From: Thiocystis violacea
GTDB taxonomy: Bacteria > Pseudomonadota > Gammaproteobacteria > Chromatiales > Chromatiaceae
Length of the DNA: 37,729 nt
Assembly: GCF_016583565.1 (NCBI RefSeq)
Contig: NZ_NRRF01000048.1
Coordinates: 1 to 37,729, forward strand
Reading direction: 5' to 3'
Shown here piece after piece: positions 7,033 to 15,369 of the stretch. A program made the position numbers and the translations under genes. The notes beneath the pieces are model-generated. The model saw only the letters and a list, made by a program, of their open reading frames with translations, ran no database searches and had not been told where the DNA came from. The first letter of the stretch is position 1. Every line of letters starts with the position of its first letter.

Positions 7033-10000
7033 TCAGTGTCTCGGCTGGTCGCCGCTCTGGCGAGGATAGCCGGCCAGCGCCATCAGGCGCTCGCGAATGT
7101 CTTGCCGCAGCTCCTGCCGCAAGGTCTCGCGCAGCTCGGCGATCTGCTGTTCATAGCGGGCCGCCTGCTCGGCGAGCTCCGCCTGATGCGCGGCGGCGAC
7201 GGTCGCCTCGGCGGCCTGCTGGACGCGGGCGGTGAAGGGGGTGACCACGCCGGCGAGCTCCTGGAGCACGCGCCAGGATTCCTTGCGTTCCTCGCAGACG
7301 CGCACCAGCTCGGGCGCGACCGCGTGGCGGGCCGGGTCGCGATCCGGGCGCTCGACCCTGATGAAGGGGGTCTGTCCCTTGCGGTGCTCGGGCTGCAATG
7401 CCAGATAGGCCGGCAGTCGGATCGGCTTGGGGGTGTCCTCGGCGAGCGGGGGCAGGGCGTCGGCGAACCGCGTCTCGCTCGCTGCCCAATCGGCGGGTGT
7501 CATGGGGTCGCGGTTGGCGCCATTGGACCAGTTGGCCTGTGGTGCCGGATTGCCCTCCAGATCGAGCCGGGCGCCGAAGACGCCTTCGGCGCGCGGGTCA
7601 TAGATGAAGAGCGGCAGGGTCCGCGTCTCCAGGGCCAGCCGGGCCTGGTCGAGCGTGCGGTCGGTCGCGAAGCCGTGGCGGGCGGGGCTGGGCGCATGCA
7701 GATGAATCAGGGCCGGGCCGGGGGCGGCCAGGGCGGTCTGCAGGCTGCGCACCAGGTGATCGGGTGCCCCGATGGAGGTCTGGGCGATGCAGGCCTGGCG
7801 CTGACTGAGCGCCAGCTGCGCGAGCTGGATGGCGGGATCCGGCTGGGCCGCGGGCAGGGCGTCGATGCCGGCCCGGTCGCTGAGGCCCAGGTCCAGCTCG
7901 GAGAGCACCAGCACCTTGACCGGCAGTGCGCCGCCGAGCAGCCAGACGAGCTGTGACAGCCCGCGCCCGGCGAGCATCCGGCTGCCGCCGACCAGGAGCA
8001 GTACCGGGCAGGCCGCGCGCTCCTCCTCGCTCAGGTCATGCCAGCTCAGGGCGTCCAGCTCGGACCAGAGGCGTCTGGCATCCGCCGGCTTGTCCAGCTC
8101 CAGACGCGCCTTGCGCAGCCGCGCCAGACCCTCGGTCGCCTGGCGCAGCTGACCCTCCAGCAGTCCGGCCGCCAGCTGCGGCCCGTCCCCGGTCGGATCC
8201 ACGCAGACCGGGATGCGGAAGGCGTTCTGAGGAAAGGCGCCGGCCAGACCGTCCGGGTCCTCTGGCGAGAGCACCAGGCTGATGGTCGAGCGGCCGAGTC
8301 CGTGGCGGCCCTGGGCCAGTTGCTGCGCATCGTCCGCGAGCTGTTGCGCGAGTTCGACCAGGCGTTTGAGTCGCTCGGCATCCAGCGCGCTGCCGATCTG
8401 GCCCTCGACCTGGCGGATGAAGGTGCTGAGGTCCGTCTGGCGGGTGTCGACGCCCGCCAGGCCGCGCGCCAGGGTGTCCAGATCGTCCGCCGGCAGCGCC
8501 TCGGCGAGGATGCCCCGAATCAGGCCCGCGATCTGCTCGCGCGTCTGCGCCACCTGGCGCACCAGGGCCGCGCGCGCTGGGGTTTGATGGGCCTCCGCGA
8601 CGGCCAGGGCGAGCTTGAGGGCGAGCCGCGCACCCGAGCCGGACTCCACGCCGTCCCCGCCGATCAGGTTGCCCGCCGTTCGGCGGCTCAACAGCATGGC
8701 GGCGAGCGGACCCATGTCGGACGCGGCCGCCAGGGCGATGGTCTCGGCGTCGCTATCCGCCAGTTGGTCCCAGGCCTGGCGGACAGTCCTGGCGTGCTCG
8801 ACCTGCTCGCCGTGCTGATGGGTCATGCTCAGGGCGCCGGGCGCGCAGGCGCGCACGCAGATGCCGCAGCCCTTGCAGGCGGCGGGCTCCAGGGCGATGA
8901 AGAGGAGTCGGCCGCTGTGATGCGTCTTGGCCTCGGGGGACTGGAACAGCGATTCGGTCACGGCGACCGGCAGGCAGCCAAGGGCGCCTTCCAGGCGTTG
9001 CGCGGCCAGGGTCACGGCCTCCTTGCGGTCGGCCGGCAGCGGCATCTTGGTCGCGAGCCAGCTCAGCGCCTCCGCGAGCAGCTCGCCGAGTGCCTGGGTG
9101 GCTGCGGTGTCGTCCGTGGCGCAGCGCTGCGCGATGCGTTCGGCCAGCTTGCCGGCGAGCGGCTGCAGGGCGGTCGCCCGGGTCGCGCCGATCGCGGCGT
9201 CGAGGATCGCCCGAGGTGTCGCCGCGACGGCGCCGATCGCGCTGTCCGGGCACTGGGTCCAGCAGGCGCCGCAGCCGGTGCACAACCTGGGGTCGAAGGC
9301 GGGCATGACGCTGCGCTGCCCGCTGAGATCGCGAAAGGCGGAGGTCAGCGGCGGGATGGCGCCGAGCGCCAGGTAGGGGTCCGGCGTCAGCTCCTGGGTC
9401 TGGCCGGTGCGATAGAGCACGCCGACCTGGTCCCAGAAGCGCGGCAGGCTCGCGTAGCCGTCGTCGCCATGTCCGAGCGCGCGCACCACGGCCGGTGCCT
9501 GGTCGTCCACGGGGTCCGGGTCGCGCGGGGTGTCCGGGAATTGGCCAACCTCGACGCGGCGCACCGCGGCGAGTCCGGCGGCGAAGTCCGCCGCCTTCGG
9601 CTCGGCTGCCTCGGCGCGATGCCTCTCCCAGAGCGACTGAACCCGGCGGGTCGAGCTATCCAGCCAGCCGCGGTCGAGGAGCACGCCGCAGATGGCGCCC
9701 AGTAGGGCGACCTCGAGGTCGCCGGCCGGCGGCGTCAGCGCATAGAGCGCGGTCTTGTGCCGCCGCAACGCCTGCTGCAAGGCGGGGTGGAGGCTGGGCC
9801 AGAGGATGCCGTCCTCCGCTGGGCCGATGAGCAGCAGCGCCCCGTTCGGGCTGATGTCCAGCAGCGGATCGGAGCCCTGCATGGCCGCGTCGAGCGTGAG
9901 CACCGCCAGGTCGACGCGCGGGTCCGCCCCGGGATCGCGCAGCGCGGCGGGTCCGGCGGTCAGCCGGTCGACGCAGTAGGAGCCCCAGGGCTGCGAGGGC

Positions 10001-11580
10001 AGCGCCGGTCGGCTTCTGAGCCGCTCGCCGAAGAGGGCGAAGACGAGCGCGGCGGCCTCGGCCGCCAGACCCTCGCCCCGTTGTCCGGAGCGCCGATGGA
10101 TCGCGAGCGTCAATGCGCCCGGCGGGCGCAGGTCCGGCCCTGGCCCTGGACTGCGCAGCCCCAGTCGGCTCAGTCCCTCATGGTCGCGCCGCAGACGGTC
10201 GAGCAGGATCTGGCGCTTAGGGAAGGGGCTGGATGCCGGGGCGAACGCCATGCCGAGATAGCGGGGGATCGGCTGGCGGCGTTTGGCGGCCATGCAGAGC
10301 CCGGCCAGATCGGCCCCCCTGAGCGGCAGACCGCCGAGCCCGTAGATGACCGGGTGGGGCTGCAACAGCCGCAGGTCGGAGAGTTCCCGTGTCGTCGCGG
10401 CGGCGGCCCGGTGCAGGGCCGCGCGCAGCGCCCGCAACAGCGGGGGCTCCTGGTCGAGCGGTGCATCCAGCCGTTCGAGCACCAGGATCCGCTGACCGGC
10501 CTTGAGATGGCCGAGCAGCGCATCCGCCGGAAAGGGGCTCAGCCGCCGGATGCCGAGGACGCCGACCTTGAGATGTTCCTGCCGGCGCATCGCGTCCGCC
10601 GCCGCCTCGGCGGTTTCGACCGCCGCGCCGAGCGCGAGGAGCACTAGGCTGGCATCCTCGGTGCGGTAAGTCGAAACCGCGGCGTGGCGGCGTCCGGTCT
10701 CCTGCCCGAGGTCCGTCATGGCCCGATCCAGCGCCTCGGCCACCGCGCCGTCGAAGACCGCATGCGCCGCCGCGGACAAGCCCCAGCTCTCGGGTGCCTG
10801 GGGTGAGCCGAGCAGCACGGGGTGCTCCGGGTCCTGACGACGCGGGACGCGCCGCCGTCGATCGCCGAAGACCAGCCGCTGGGAGGCGTCGGGCGCCTGG
10901 ATGGCATCGCCCGGCTTGCCGACGAAGCGGGCGATCAGCTCGCGCGGCGCCAGGCGCACGTCCTGCATCGCCAGCGCCGTCTGCTCGCTGTCCATCGCGA
11001 CCAGGCCGGGCACCAGCGTCTGCTCGGTCACGCGGCGCGCGACCAGGGTGAAATCGACGGCCTCCTGGACACTGCTGGCCGCCAGCACGAAGCAGCCGCT
11101 CTCGCAGGCCATGTGCAGCGCCTCATGCCCGCTGCCCAGGGCCTGCGCGGGACCGGGCAGCGCGCGATTGCACAGGTGCAGCACCAGGGGGGCGCGGCGG
11201 CCGGCGGCGGCGCGCAGCTGATCGAAGGCTCCGGCGAGATCCGTGGAGGACAGAAAGGCGGTTGCCCGAGCGCCGCCCAAGGATGCGCCGAGCGCGCTCG
11301 CCAAGGCACCGCGGGCGCCCTCCGCGCCCAGACTGGCGAGCGCGCTCCCCAGCAGATTGCGCCCGTGTCGGCGTTGCTCGCCGCGCCAGGCGATCTCCGC
11401 CGCGTCGGCGGGAAAGGATGCGCCGAGACCGGCAACCTCGCTGATCGCCGCCTCGGTGATCGCAACGCAGGTCGTGCCGTCGAGCGCCGTCGGCTCCCCG
11501 GCATAGGGGCCGGCGGCTCGGGCGGGTGAACCAAGTACGCGGCGCAGCAGCCGCACGGCACTGTTGGAGAAGCTGGGCAT
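7033..11580 (-). CDS. Large PFOR (NifJ)-like protein inside the rnf operon, catalytic motifs apparently lost
   Basis: A 1515-residue protein whose order of domains follows single-chain pyruvate:ferredoxin oxidoreductase (usually about 1170-1200): an alpha/Pyr-like domain (about 30-250), domain II (HPVLLGSPQAPESW to PFPADALLGHL), a gamma-like domain (about 470-720), a 2[4Fe-4S] domain with CTGCGACWTQCP (767-778) and CKGCGICVRAC (902-912), and a TPP-domain-like C-terminal part. Several PFOR hallmarks are missing by eye. The YPITPSS motif reads GASFPADAAE; the metal/TPP motif GDGWAYD reads GGSRMLAGR (1198 on); YSNTGGQ is absent; the CxGCGETPY cysteines and the late YSPC cysteine (here HAPS, about 1293) of the proximal cluster are absent. 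The C-terminus has a charged helical tail. Location between rnfB and rnfC suggests a redox or scaffold role with Rnf; that role is inference. The start at 11580 is chosen over upstream in-frame ATGs because family similarity begins there. Confidence 0.8.
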   Translation of the reverse strand: MPSFSNSAVRLLRRVLGSPARAAGPYAGEPTALDGTTCVAITEAAISEVAGLGASFPADAAEIAWRGEQRRHGRNLLGSALASLGAEGARGALASALGASLGGARATAFLSSTDLAGAFDQLRAAAGRRAPLVLHLCNRALPGPAQALGSGHEALHMACESGCFVLAASSVQEAVDFTLVARRVTEQTLVPGLVAMDSEQTALAMQDVRLAPRELIARFVGKPGDAIQAPDASQRLVFGDRRRRVPRRQDPEHPVLLGSPQAPESWGLSAAAHAVFDGAVAEALDRAMTDLGQETGRRHAAVSTYRTEDASLVLLALGAAVETAEAAADAMRRQEHLKVGVLGIRRLSPFPADALLGHLKAGQRILVLERLDAPLDQEPPLLRALRAALHRAAAATTRELSDLRLLQPHPVIYGLGGLPLRGADLAGLCMAAKRRQPIPRYLGMAFAPASSPFPKRQILLDRLRRDHEGLSRLGLRSPGPGPDLRPPGALTLAIHRRSGQRGEGLAAEAAALVFALFGERLRSRPALPSQPWGSYCVDRLTAGPAALRDPGADPRVDLAVLTLDAAMQGSDPLLDISPNGALLLIGPAEDGILWPSLHPALQQALRRHKTALYALTPPAGDLEVALLGAICGVLLDRGWLDSSTRRVQSLWERHRAEAAEPKAADFAAGLAAVRRVEVGQFPDTPRDPDPVDDQAPAVVRALGHGDDGYASLPRFWDQVGVLYRTGQTQELTPDPYLALGAIPPLTSAFRDLSGQRSVMPAFDPRLCTGCGACWTQCPDSAIGAVAATPRAILDAAIGATRATALQPLAGKLAERIAQRCATDDTAATQALGELLAEALSWLATKMPLPADRKEAVTLAAQRLEGALGCLPVAVTESLFQSPEAKTHHSGRLLFIALEPAACKGCGICVRACAPGALSMTHQHGEQVEHARTVRQAWDQLADSDAETIALAAASDMGPLAAMLLSRRTAGNLIGGDGVESGSGARLALKLALAVAEAHQTPARAALVRQVAQTREQIAGLIRGILAEALPADDLDTLARGLAGVDTRQTDLSTFIRQVEGQIGSALDAERLKRLVELAQQLADDAQQLAQGRHGLGRSTISLVLSPEDPDGLAGAFPQNAFRIPVCVDPTGDGPQLAAGLLEGQLRQATEGLARLRKARLELDKPADARRLWSELDALSWHDLSEEERAACPVLLLVGGSRMLAGRGLSQLVWLLGGALPVKVLVLSELDLGLSDRAGIDALPAAQPDPAIQLAQLALSQRQACIAQTSIGAPDHLVRSLQTALAAPGPALIHLHAPSPARHGFATDRTLDQARLALETRTLPLFIYDPRAEGVFGARLDLEGNPAPQANWSNGANRDPMTPADWAASETRFADALPPLAEDTPKPIRLPAYLALQPEHRKGQTPFIRVERPDRDPARHAVAPELVRVCEERKESWRVLQELAGVVTPFTARVQQAAEATVAAAHQAELAEQAARYEQQIAELRETLRQELRQDIRERLMALAGYPRQSGDQPRH

Positions 11581-11660
11581 CAGAAGGTGTGCCTGATCGG
11601 TAAGGGCGAGATCGATAAGAGCGAGAGCGATGAGAGCGCTTCGCTGGGTGCGGGCCGTCC

Positions 11661-11722
11661 GCTCCGGCGCTCCGTCACGCGATGCTGGGGCGTCGCGACC
11701 TGCCCCCACGCTGGTGCGTGGG
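11661..11722. repeat. Dispersed-repeat-like GC-rich segment with a CCCACGC/GCGTGGG hairpin
   Basis: The 283-bp gap between rnfB and the PFOR-like gene contains GCTCCGGCGCTCCGTCACGC and then a perfect 7-bp hairpin, CCCACGC-TGGT-GCGTGGG (11705-11722). This looks like an intergenic repeat common in related genomes, a judgement from memory rather than from a second copy in the window. I see no supported gene in 11581-11863; an ORF running through it is a continuation of a shadow frame. The gap could hold a promoter or attenuation site for the downstream genes. Confidence 0.35.
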
Positions 11723-11863
11723 AGCCAAAACCGTCGTGGCTCATCGTGACCATGGATCCACTCACCGACGCCTCTTCAACCCGAGTCTCAAACATTAACA
11801 TTCTCCGAAGGAGCGCTGCGCCCTTTCCGGCATGGTCAGCCACGTCGTCTCCGTTGGCTGGCG

Positions 11864-12727
11864 CTAACCGCCGCGCCGCGCGGGGATGCGCGGCTGCGCC
11901 TGAAACTGTTTTCCGCTCACCCATTGGATGGCGCCGGTCGGACAGCGGAAGGTCGCCTCCGGGCGCGCCGGTCCGCCCGCCGCGTAATCGACCCGAGGCC
12001 GGTTGTCCTCCATCCTCACCAGTCCGGGCGCGGCATCCGCGGCGCAGCGTCCGCAGGCATCGCAGGCGGCGGTGCAGAGCGAGAGCGCGATATCGCCAGC
12101 CAGGGGCGTGCTGCACTGGACGAAGAGGTGATGGCTCTCCGGCACCAGCTCGAAGAGGTCGCGCGGACAGGCATCGACGCAGTCGCCGCAGGCCGTGCAT
12201 TTGACCGGATCCACCACCGGCAGGCCATTGGCATTCATCGCGATCGCATCGAGCCCGCAGGCGATCTTGCAGTCCGCGAGCCCGAGACAGCCCCAGGCGC
12301 AGCCCTTGCCACCGCCCGAGACGACGGACGCCGCCCGGCAGCTCTCGAACCCCCGGTATTCCGCGATCTGGTACGCCTGCGCCTTGCCGCCGGCGCAATG
12401 CAGTCGTGCGATGCGCCGCTCGCGTCCGCCCGCGTCGACGTCCAGCAGGGCCGCGACGGCGTCGACGATCTCCGGACTCGCCACCGTGCAGTGACCGGGC
12501 GAGGTCTGGCCGGCCACCAGCTTCTCCGCGAAGGCGCGGCAGCCCGGCTCGCCGCAGGCGCCGCAGTTGGAGCCGGGCAGCAAGGCCTCGGTCTCCTCGA
12601 TGCGGGGATCCTCGGCCACCTTCAGATAGCGATAGGCGACGGCCAGGATGAGGGCGAAGGAAAAGCCGAGTCCGGTCATGATGGCCGGGGCGATGAGGTA
12701 GTTGGTCATGCTGAGGTCGTTGGTCAT
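11864..12727 (-). CDS. rnfB: RnfB, ferredoxin-interacting multi-cluster subunit of the Rnf complex (long, Cys-rich type)
   Basis: A 287-residue protein with one N-terminal membrane anchor (IMTGLGFSFALILAVAYRYL), the RnfB [4Fe-4S] motif LPGSNCGACGEPGCRAFAEK with the distal Cys in GHC, and a long Cys-rich ferredoxin-like region: CAWGCLGLADCKIAC, CTACGDCVDACP, CTAACDACGRC and a final FRCPTGAI. RnfB takes electrons from or gives them to ferredoxin. The many clusters match the RnfB type of Bacteroidetes, Chlorobi and some anaerobes rather than the short enterobacterial form. In the third motif the usual CP is AP, so one cluster may use an alternative ligand. The start region is duplicated (see the repeat at 12702), giving two in-frame ATGs, 12727 and 12709; neither has a clear ribosome-binding site. 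Confidence 0.92.
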   Translation of the reverse strand: MTNDLSMTNYLIAPAIMTGLGFSFALILAVAYRYLKVAEDPRIEETEALLPGSNCGACGEPGCRAFAEKLVAGQTSPGHCTVASPEIVDAVAALLDVDAGGRERRIARLHCAGGKAQAYQIAEYRGFESCRAASVVSGGGKGCAWGCLGLADCKIACGLDAIAMNANGLPVVDPVKCTACGDCVDACPRDLFELVPESHHLFVQCSTPLAGDIALSLCTAACDACGRCAADAAPGLVRMEDNRPRVDYAAGGPARPEATFRCPTGAIQWVSGKQFQAQPRIPARRGG

Positions 12728-12732
12728 GCTGA
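12702..12732. repeat. 18-bp tandem duplication at the rnfB start codon
   Basis: TTGGTCATGCTGA occurs at 12702-12714 and again at 12720-12732, so the coding strand reads TCAGCATGACCAAC twice with an 18-base period. The result is two consecutive in-frame starts (MTNDLS then MTNYLI). Only the second Met is adjacent to the membrane segment. Confidence 0.7.
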
Positions 12733-12799
12733 TGATTCGACGGCGCGGGCGGGCGATCGCGGCATGGAAGATCGACTCTGCATTCGGTGAACCCCGCGC

Positions 12800-13210
12800 C
12801 TAGAAGGTCTTCAAGAGCTGGCTCAGAGGCATCACGATCTGTCCGACCCCCTGGTCGACATAGATCCCCATCTGCGCGATGCATGAATAGGCGATGGCGA
12901 ACTGAGCGACGGCGTACCCGGCGAGGGTGAATTGGCTGAGGCTGAAGACCCCGATTCCGAACTGCGAGATGTTGAGGATTCCGGCCCCGAACTGACCGAT
13001 GGCGATGATCCCCACGGCTGGCACTGGAACCTTGTTCGGCCGGAATTTGAAGGAGATGTGTAGCAGCGGCAAGCCCAATACCCGGGTCTGCGTCTTGTAC
13101 TCGAAGCCCCAGCCGTCCCACGTCGGCCGCGCCGGATAGGGGGCGCCGCAGGAGGGGCAAGTGAAGGCTTGCTCGCTGACCTGGTGCTGGCATTCACGGC
13201 ATGGTTTCAT
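12800..13210 (-). CDS. Zinc-ribbon protein with hydrophobic decapeptide repeats
   Basis: A 136-residue protein. The N-terminus is a zinc ribbon, CRECQHQVSEQAFTCPSCG (two CxxC knuckles at about 4-7 and 18-21). Residues about 68-115 contain a run of ten-residue repeats of the type xxxIxQFGxG (IGQFGAG, ISQFGIG, LSQFTLA, VAQFAIA, IAQMGI), which could form a small beta-solenoid or a membrane-inserting region. GGAG is seven bases before the ATG. It lies 72 bp upstream of rnfB on the same strand and may share its transcript. I do not know a function; a link to Rnf is only positional. Confidence 0.65.
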   Translation of the reverse strand: MKPCRECQHQVSEQAFTCPSCGAPYPARPTWDGWGFEYKTQTRVLGLPLLHISFKFRPNKVPVPAVGIIAIGQFGAGILNISQFGIGVFSLSQFTLAGYAVAQFAIAYSCIAQMGIYVDQGVGQIVMPLSQLLKTF

Positions 13211-13325
13211 CGCGTGCTCCGCAAGACCGATACCCGATCGCCGTTGTGGCAGGGCTCGGGGGTCGCTTTGGCTCAGCCAGAACGCAGCTGTCGATCAGGG
13301 ATCGATCATGGTCCCGGCGCATGGT

Positions 13326-13384
13326 CGTGGGGGCGCCGCCCTCGGCGCGACGGGCACCCGCTCGCGGCGGGGCGCCGCTCCCAC
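13326..13384. repeat. GC-rich imperfect inverted repeat
   Basis: GTGGGGGCGCCGCC near 13326 is answered by GGCGCCGCTCCCAC near 13370, with a GC-rich centre. It sits between the zinc-ribbon gene and the broken MAPEG gene and resembles an intergenic repeat unit. The rest of 13211-13390 shows no gene. Confidence 0.35.
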
Positions 13385-13390
13385 CGGTGT

Positions 13391-13769
13391 CTAGCTCATG
13401 AGGTTCCATCCCAGGCGGCATGAGACGCCGAGCAGCATCAGAACGGATGGATAGAAGGTCAAGGTGAAGCCGAGCGCCCTGGACGGCGCGCCCTTCTTGT
13501 ACCCGGCAAAGAACAGGATGCGTCCGATCGCAAAGGTCATGGCCGCGAGCGGAATCACGGACATCCAGGCTGCCGGCATGGCGACAGCCCAGCTGAGGTA
13601 GGCGATCAGGGCAATCGAAAACTGCTCCAGGGTGTTTTGCAAGAGGGTCTGCAGGAACATCAAATGAAAACGGGTTCGCCCATGCGCCGCCAACGACGAT
13701 CGTCAATGCCAGGAAGACGCCGAGCAGCATGCCTCTCAAGACGCCGCGCTGCTTCTCTGCCAAGGTCAT
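13391..13769 (-). pseudogene. MAPEG-family membrane protein, internal deletion plus frameshift
   Basis: The 5' part (from 13769) encodes a good MAPEG N-terminus, EKQRGVLRGMLLGVFLALTI, followed by a truncated loop. The rest of the family, FLQTLLQNTLEQF, YLSWAV and RILFFAGYKKGA through ALGFTLTFYPSVLMLL, is in a different frame ending at 13391. The joint is near 13675-13660, and the usual second helix region (roughly 50-60 residues) is missing between them. Intact MAPEG relatives are about 170-190 residues and are membrane enzymes or transport-like proteins of glutathione and eicosanoid metabolism. An ATG in the second frame (13693) could give a 100-residue fragment, but it would lack the first helix. 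Confidence 0.7.
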
Positions 13770-13838
13770 TTCCAGGTCTCGGTCCTCTGCGTTGGCCAGG
13801 GTCGAACAGCGCCGGTTGGCGGTGGGCGCATTGCGCCG

Positions 13839-14264
13839 TCAGTTCTGCAGGTAGACCGAGGCGGTGTCGAACGCCTCCTCTGGGGTTCCATGCCAGGTCC
13901 CGTTGTTGAAGACGCTCGGCTCATAGGCGTCATGGCTGTAGGTGTAGAAGGCCATCGTCCAGCGCTCCTCGTCACCGAAATAGCGCAGGCGGCACAGATG
14001 CGTCGGTGTGTTGCTCAGACGTTCTCTGTACGCGTCGGCGGTCTCGCCGAAGACCTGGGGATCGAAGTCGGGCGCGACGAAGGGCTCGATGTAGGCATCG
14101 ATGTAGCAGAACTGCCCGCGGAAACGGACATCGATTCGGTTGAACTTGCCCGAATAATGCTTTTCGGCGTGATCGAGGATTCGCTGGCGGATGTCTGGCT
14201 GAATCCTTTGCGGGATTTTCACCCCTCCGGATTGAGGGTCGAAGACCCAAGTCTTTTTGTTCAT
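13839..14264 (-). CDS. Conserved hypothetical protein (141 residues)
   Basis: A soluble 141-residue protein with no signal or membrane segment. It opens MNKKTWVFDPQSGGVKIP, has a central RFRGQFCYIDAYIEP segment and ends with RYFGDEERWTMAFYTYSHD and GTPEEAFDTASVYL. From memory this pattern belongs to a small family of unknown function found in proteobacteria and cyanobacteria. The repeated aromatic beta-strand-like segments suggest a compact alpha/beta fold. It stands alone, 69 bp upstream of the broken MAPEG gene and downstream of a family A repeat. Confidence 0.7.
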   Translation of the reverse strand: MNKKTWVFDPQSGGVKIPQRIQPDIRQRILDHAEKHYSGKFNRIDVRFRGQFCYIDAYIEPFVAPDFDPQVFGETADAYRERLSNTPTHLCRLRYFGDEERWTMAFYTYSHDAYEPSVFNNGTWHGTPEEAFDTASVYLQN

Positions 14265-14287
14265 TGGCCTTGGTCATCAGTTGAATC

Positions 14288-14328
14288 GGTAGGGTGGACG
14301 CGCGCGAGCGAAGTCCACCGAATCCCGC
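14288..14328. repeat. Palindromic repeat family A, single hairpin
   Basis: GGTAGGGTGGACGCGCGCGA followed by GCGAAGTCCACCGAA repeats the left arm of the unit at 131-166 with few changes. It lies in the gap between the conserved hypothetical and sdhE (14265-14463). The 11-mer GGATGATCGAC occurs shortly after both copies (about 230 and 14339). The rest of this gap holds no gene that I can support. Confidence 0.7.
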
Positions 14329-14463
14329 TGGCCCGCGGGATGATCGACCCCGATGGGCGCTTGATCGAGCAGCAGATCGTCGCGCGGCCGCGGACTGCGA
14401 CGTCCCCGCGCGCGGAGCGCCAGCAGGTGACGGCAGCGATGCTACCCCGAGGCGAGGCCAGCC

Positions 14464-15369
14464 TCAAAGTCTCACATTCACCGGCACCACATGGAAGTCC
14501 AGCTTCATGTCCGCCGGGCTCATCCCGCAGGCCAGTCCGACCAGCTCGGGCAGGTAGAGCACCGGGAGTTGGAACGGCTTATCGGCGGCGGCGAGCGCCT
14601 TGGGCTGGACGCCGTCGAGGTTCTTGAAGCAGAGCGGGCAGGAGGTGACCATGAGATCGACATCCTGCTTCTTGGCGCCTTGCAGGATGCTCCCCGTCAT
14701 GGTCTTGGACAGCTCCGCGTTGGGCCAGGCGGCGTGATAGCCGCAGCAGCCGTTGCGGGTGTCGTAGTCGAGGCATTCGGCGCCGAGGACCTGGAGCACG
14801 TCTTCCAGTGAGGTCGGGTTGTGGGACGACTCATAGCCCTGGATGTCGGCCGGGTTGCGGGTGTGGCAGCCGTAGAAGGAGGCGACGCGCAGCCCGTGCA
14901 GCGGGTGGGTGACGCGCTCGGCGAGCTTGGTGAGGCCGACGTCGTGCGCCAGGATGTAGAGGGTGTGCGTCAGCTCGACCTCCCCTCTGTACTCGACGCC
15001 TTCCTCGGCCAGGATCTCGTTGACCTGATCCTGGAGTCGGGCATCTTCCGCGAGCCGCTTCTTGCAGTTGGAGATGACGTTGAAGCAGGTGGAACAGGGG
15101 GTGAAGAAGGGCAGTCCCATCCGCTCGGCGCCCGCCATGTTGCGGGCGTTGATGGCGAACGAGGCGAGCTCGGAGCGTTCCTCGATCACGCCGGCGCCGC
15201 AGCAGACGGCGTCCGGGATCAGATCCAGCGAGACGTCGACCTTGTCGAACACCTGTTGCAGGATGTCGAAGAAGCGGGCATCGGCGCCCTGGAAACAGCA
15301 GCCGGAATAGAAGGCGTAGTGCTTGCGGTCCGCCTGTGTCGAGGTGGCCTTGGTGGCTGGCTCGGTCAT
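14464..15369 (-). CDS. sdhE: SdhE/HdrB-like CCG-domain subunit of type-E succinate dehydrogenase/fumarate reductase
   Basis: A 301-residue protein with two CCG domains: the first with YSGCCFQG, DAVCCGAG and PCSTC; the second with FYGCHTRNP, NGCCGYH and SCPLC. CCG domains bind unusual iron-sulfur centres in HdrB. In type-E succinate:quinone reductases and in methylmenaquinol:fumarate reductase this subunit replaces the haem-containing membrane anchors. The ATG overlaps the sdhB stop by four bases, and no sdhC/sdhD gene is nearby, which supports the type-E assignment. The symbol follows archaeal/MfrE-type usage and is not the unrelated SdhE flavinylation factor. Electrons probably pass between SdhB and a quinone at the membrane surface. 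Confidence 0.88.
   Translation of the reverse strand: MTEPATKATSTQADRKHYAFYSGCCFQGADARFFDILQQVFDKVDVSLDLIPDAVCCGAGVIEERSELASFAINARNMAGAERMGLPFFTPCSTCFNVISNCKKRLAEDARLQDQVNEILAEEGVEYRGEVELTHTLYILAHDVGLTKLAERVTHPLHGLRVASFYGCHTRNPADIQGYESSHNPTSLEDVLQVLGAECLDYDTRNGCCGYHAAWPNAELSKTMTGSILQGAKKQDVDLMVTSCPLCFKNLDGVQPKALAAADKPFQLPVLYLPELVGLACGMSPADMKLDFHVVPVNVRL

Noticed and set aside
11580..13193. Minus-strand open frame of 537 codons across rnfB and the rnfB-PFOR gap
   Set aside because: Alternate frame of rnfB; its tail runs through repeat DNA and matches no family.
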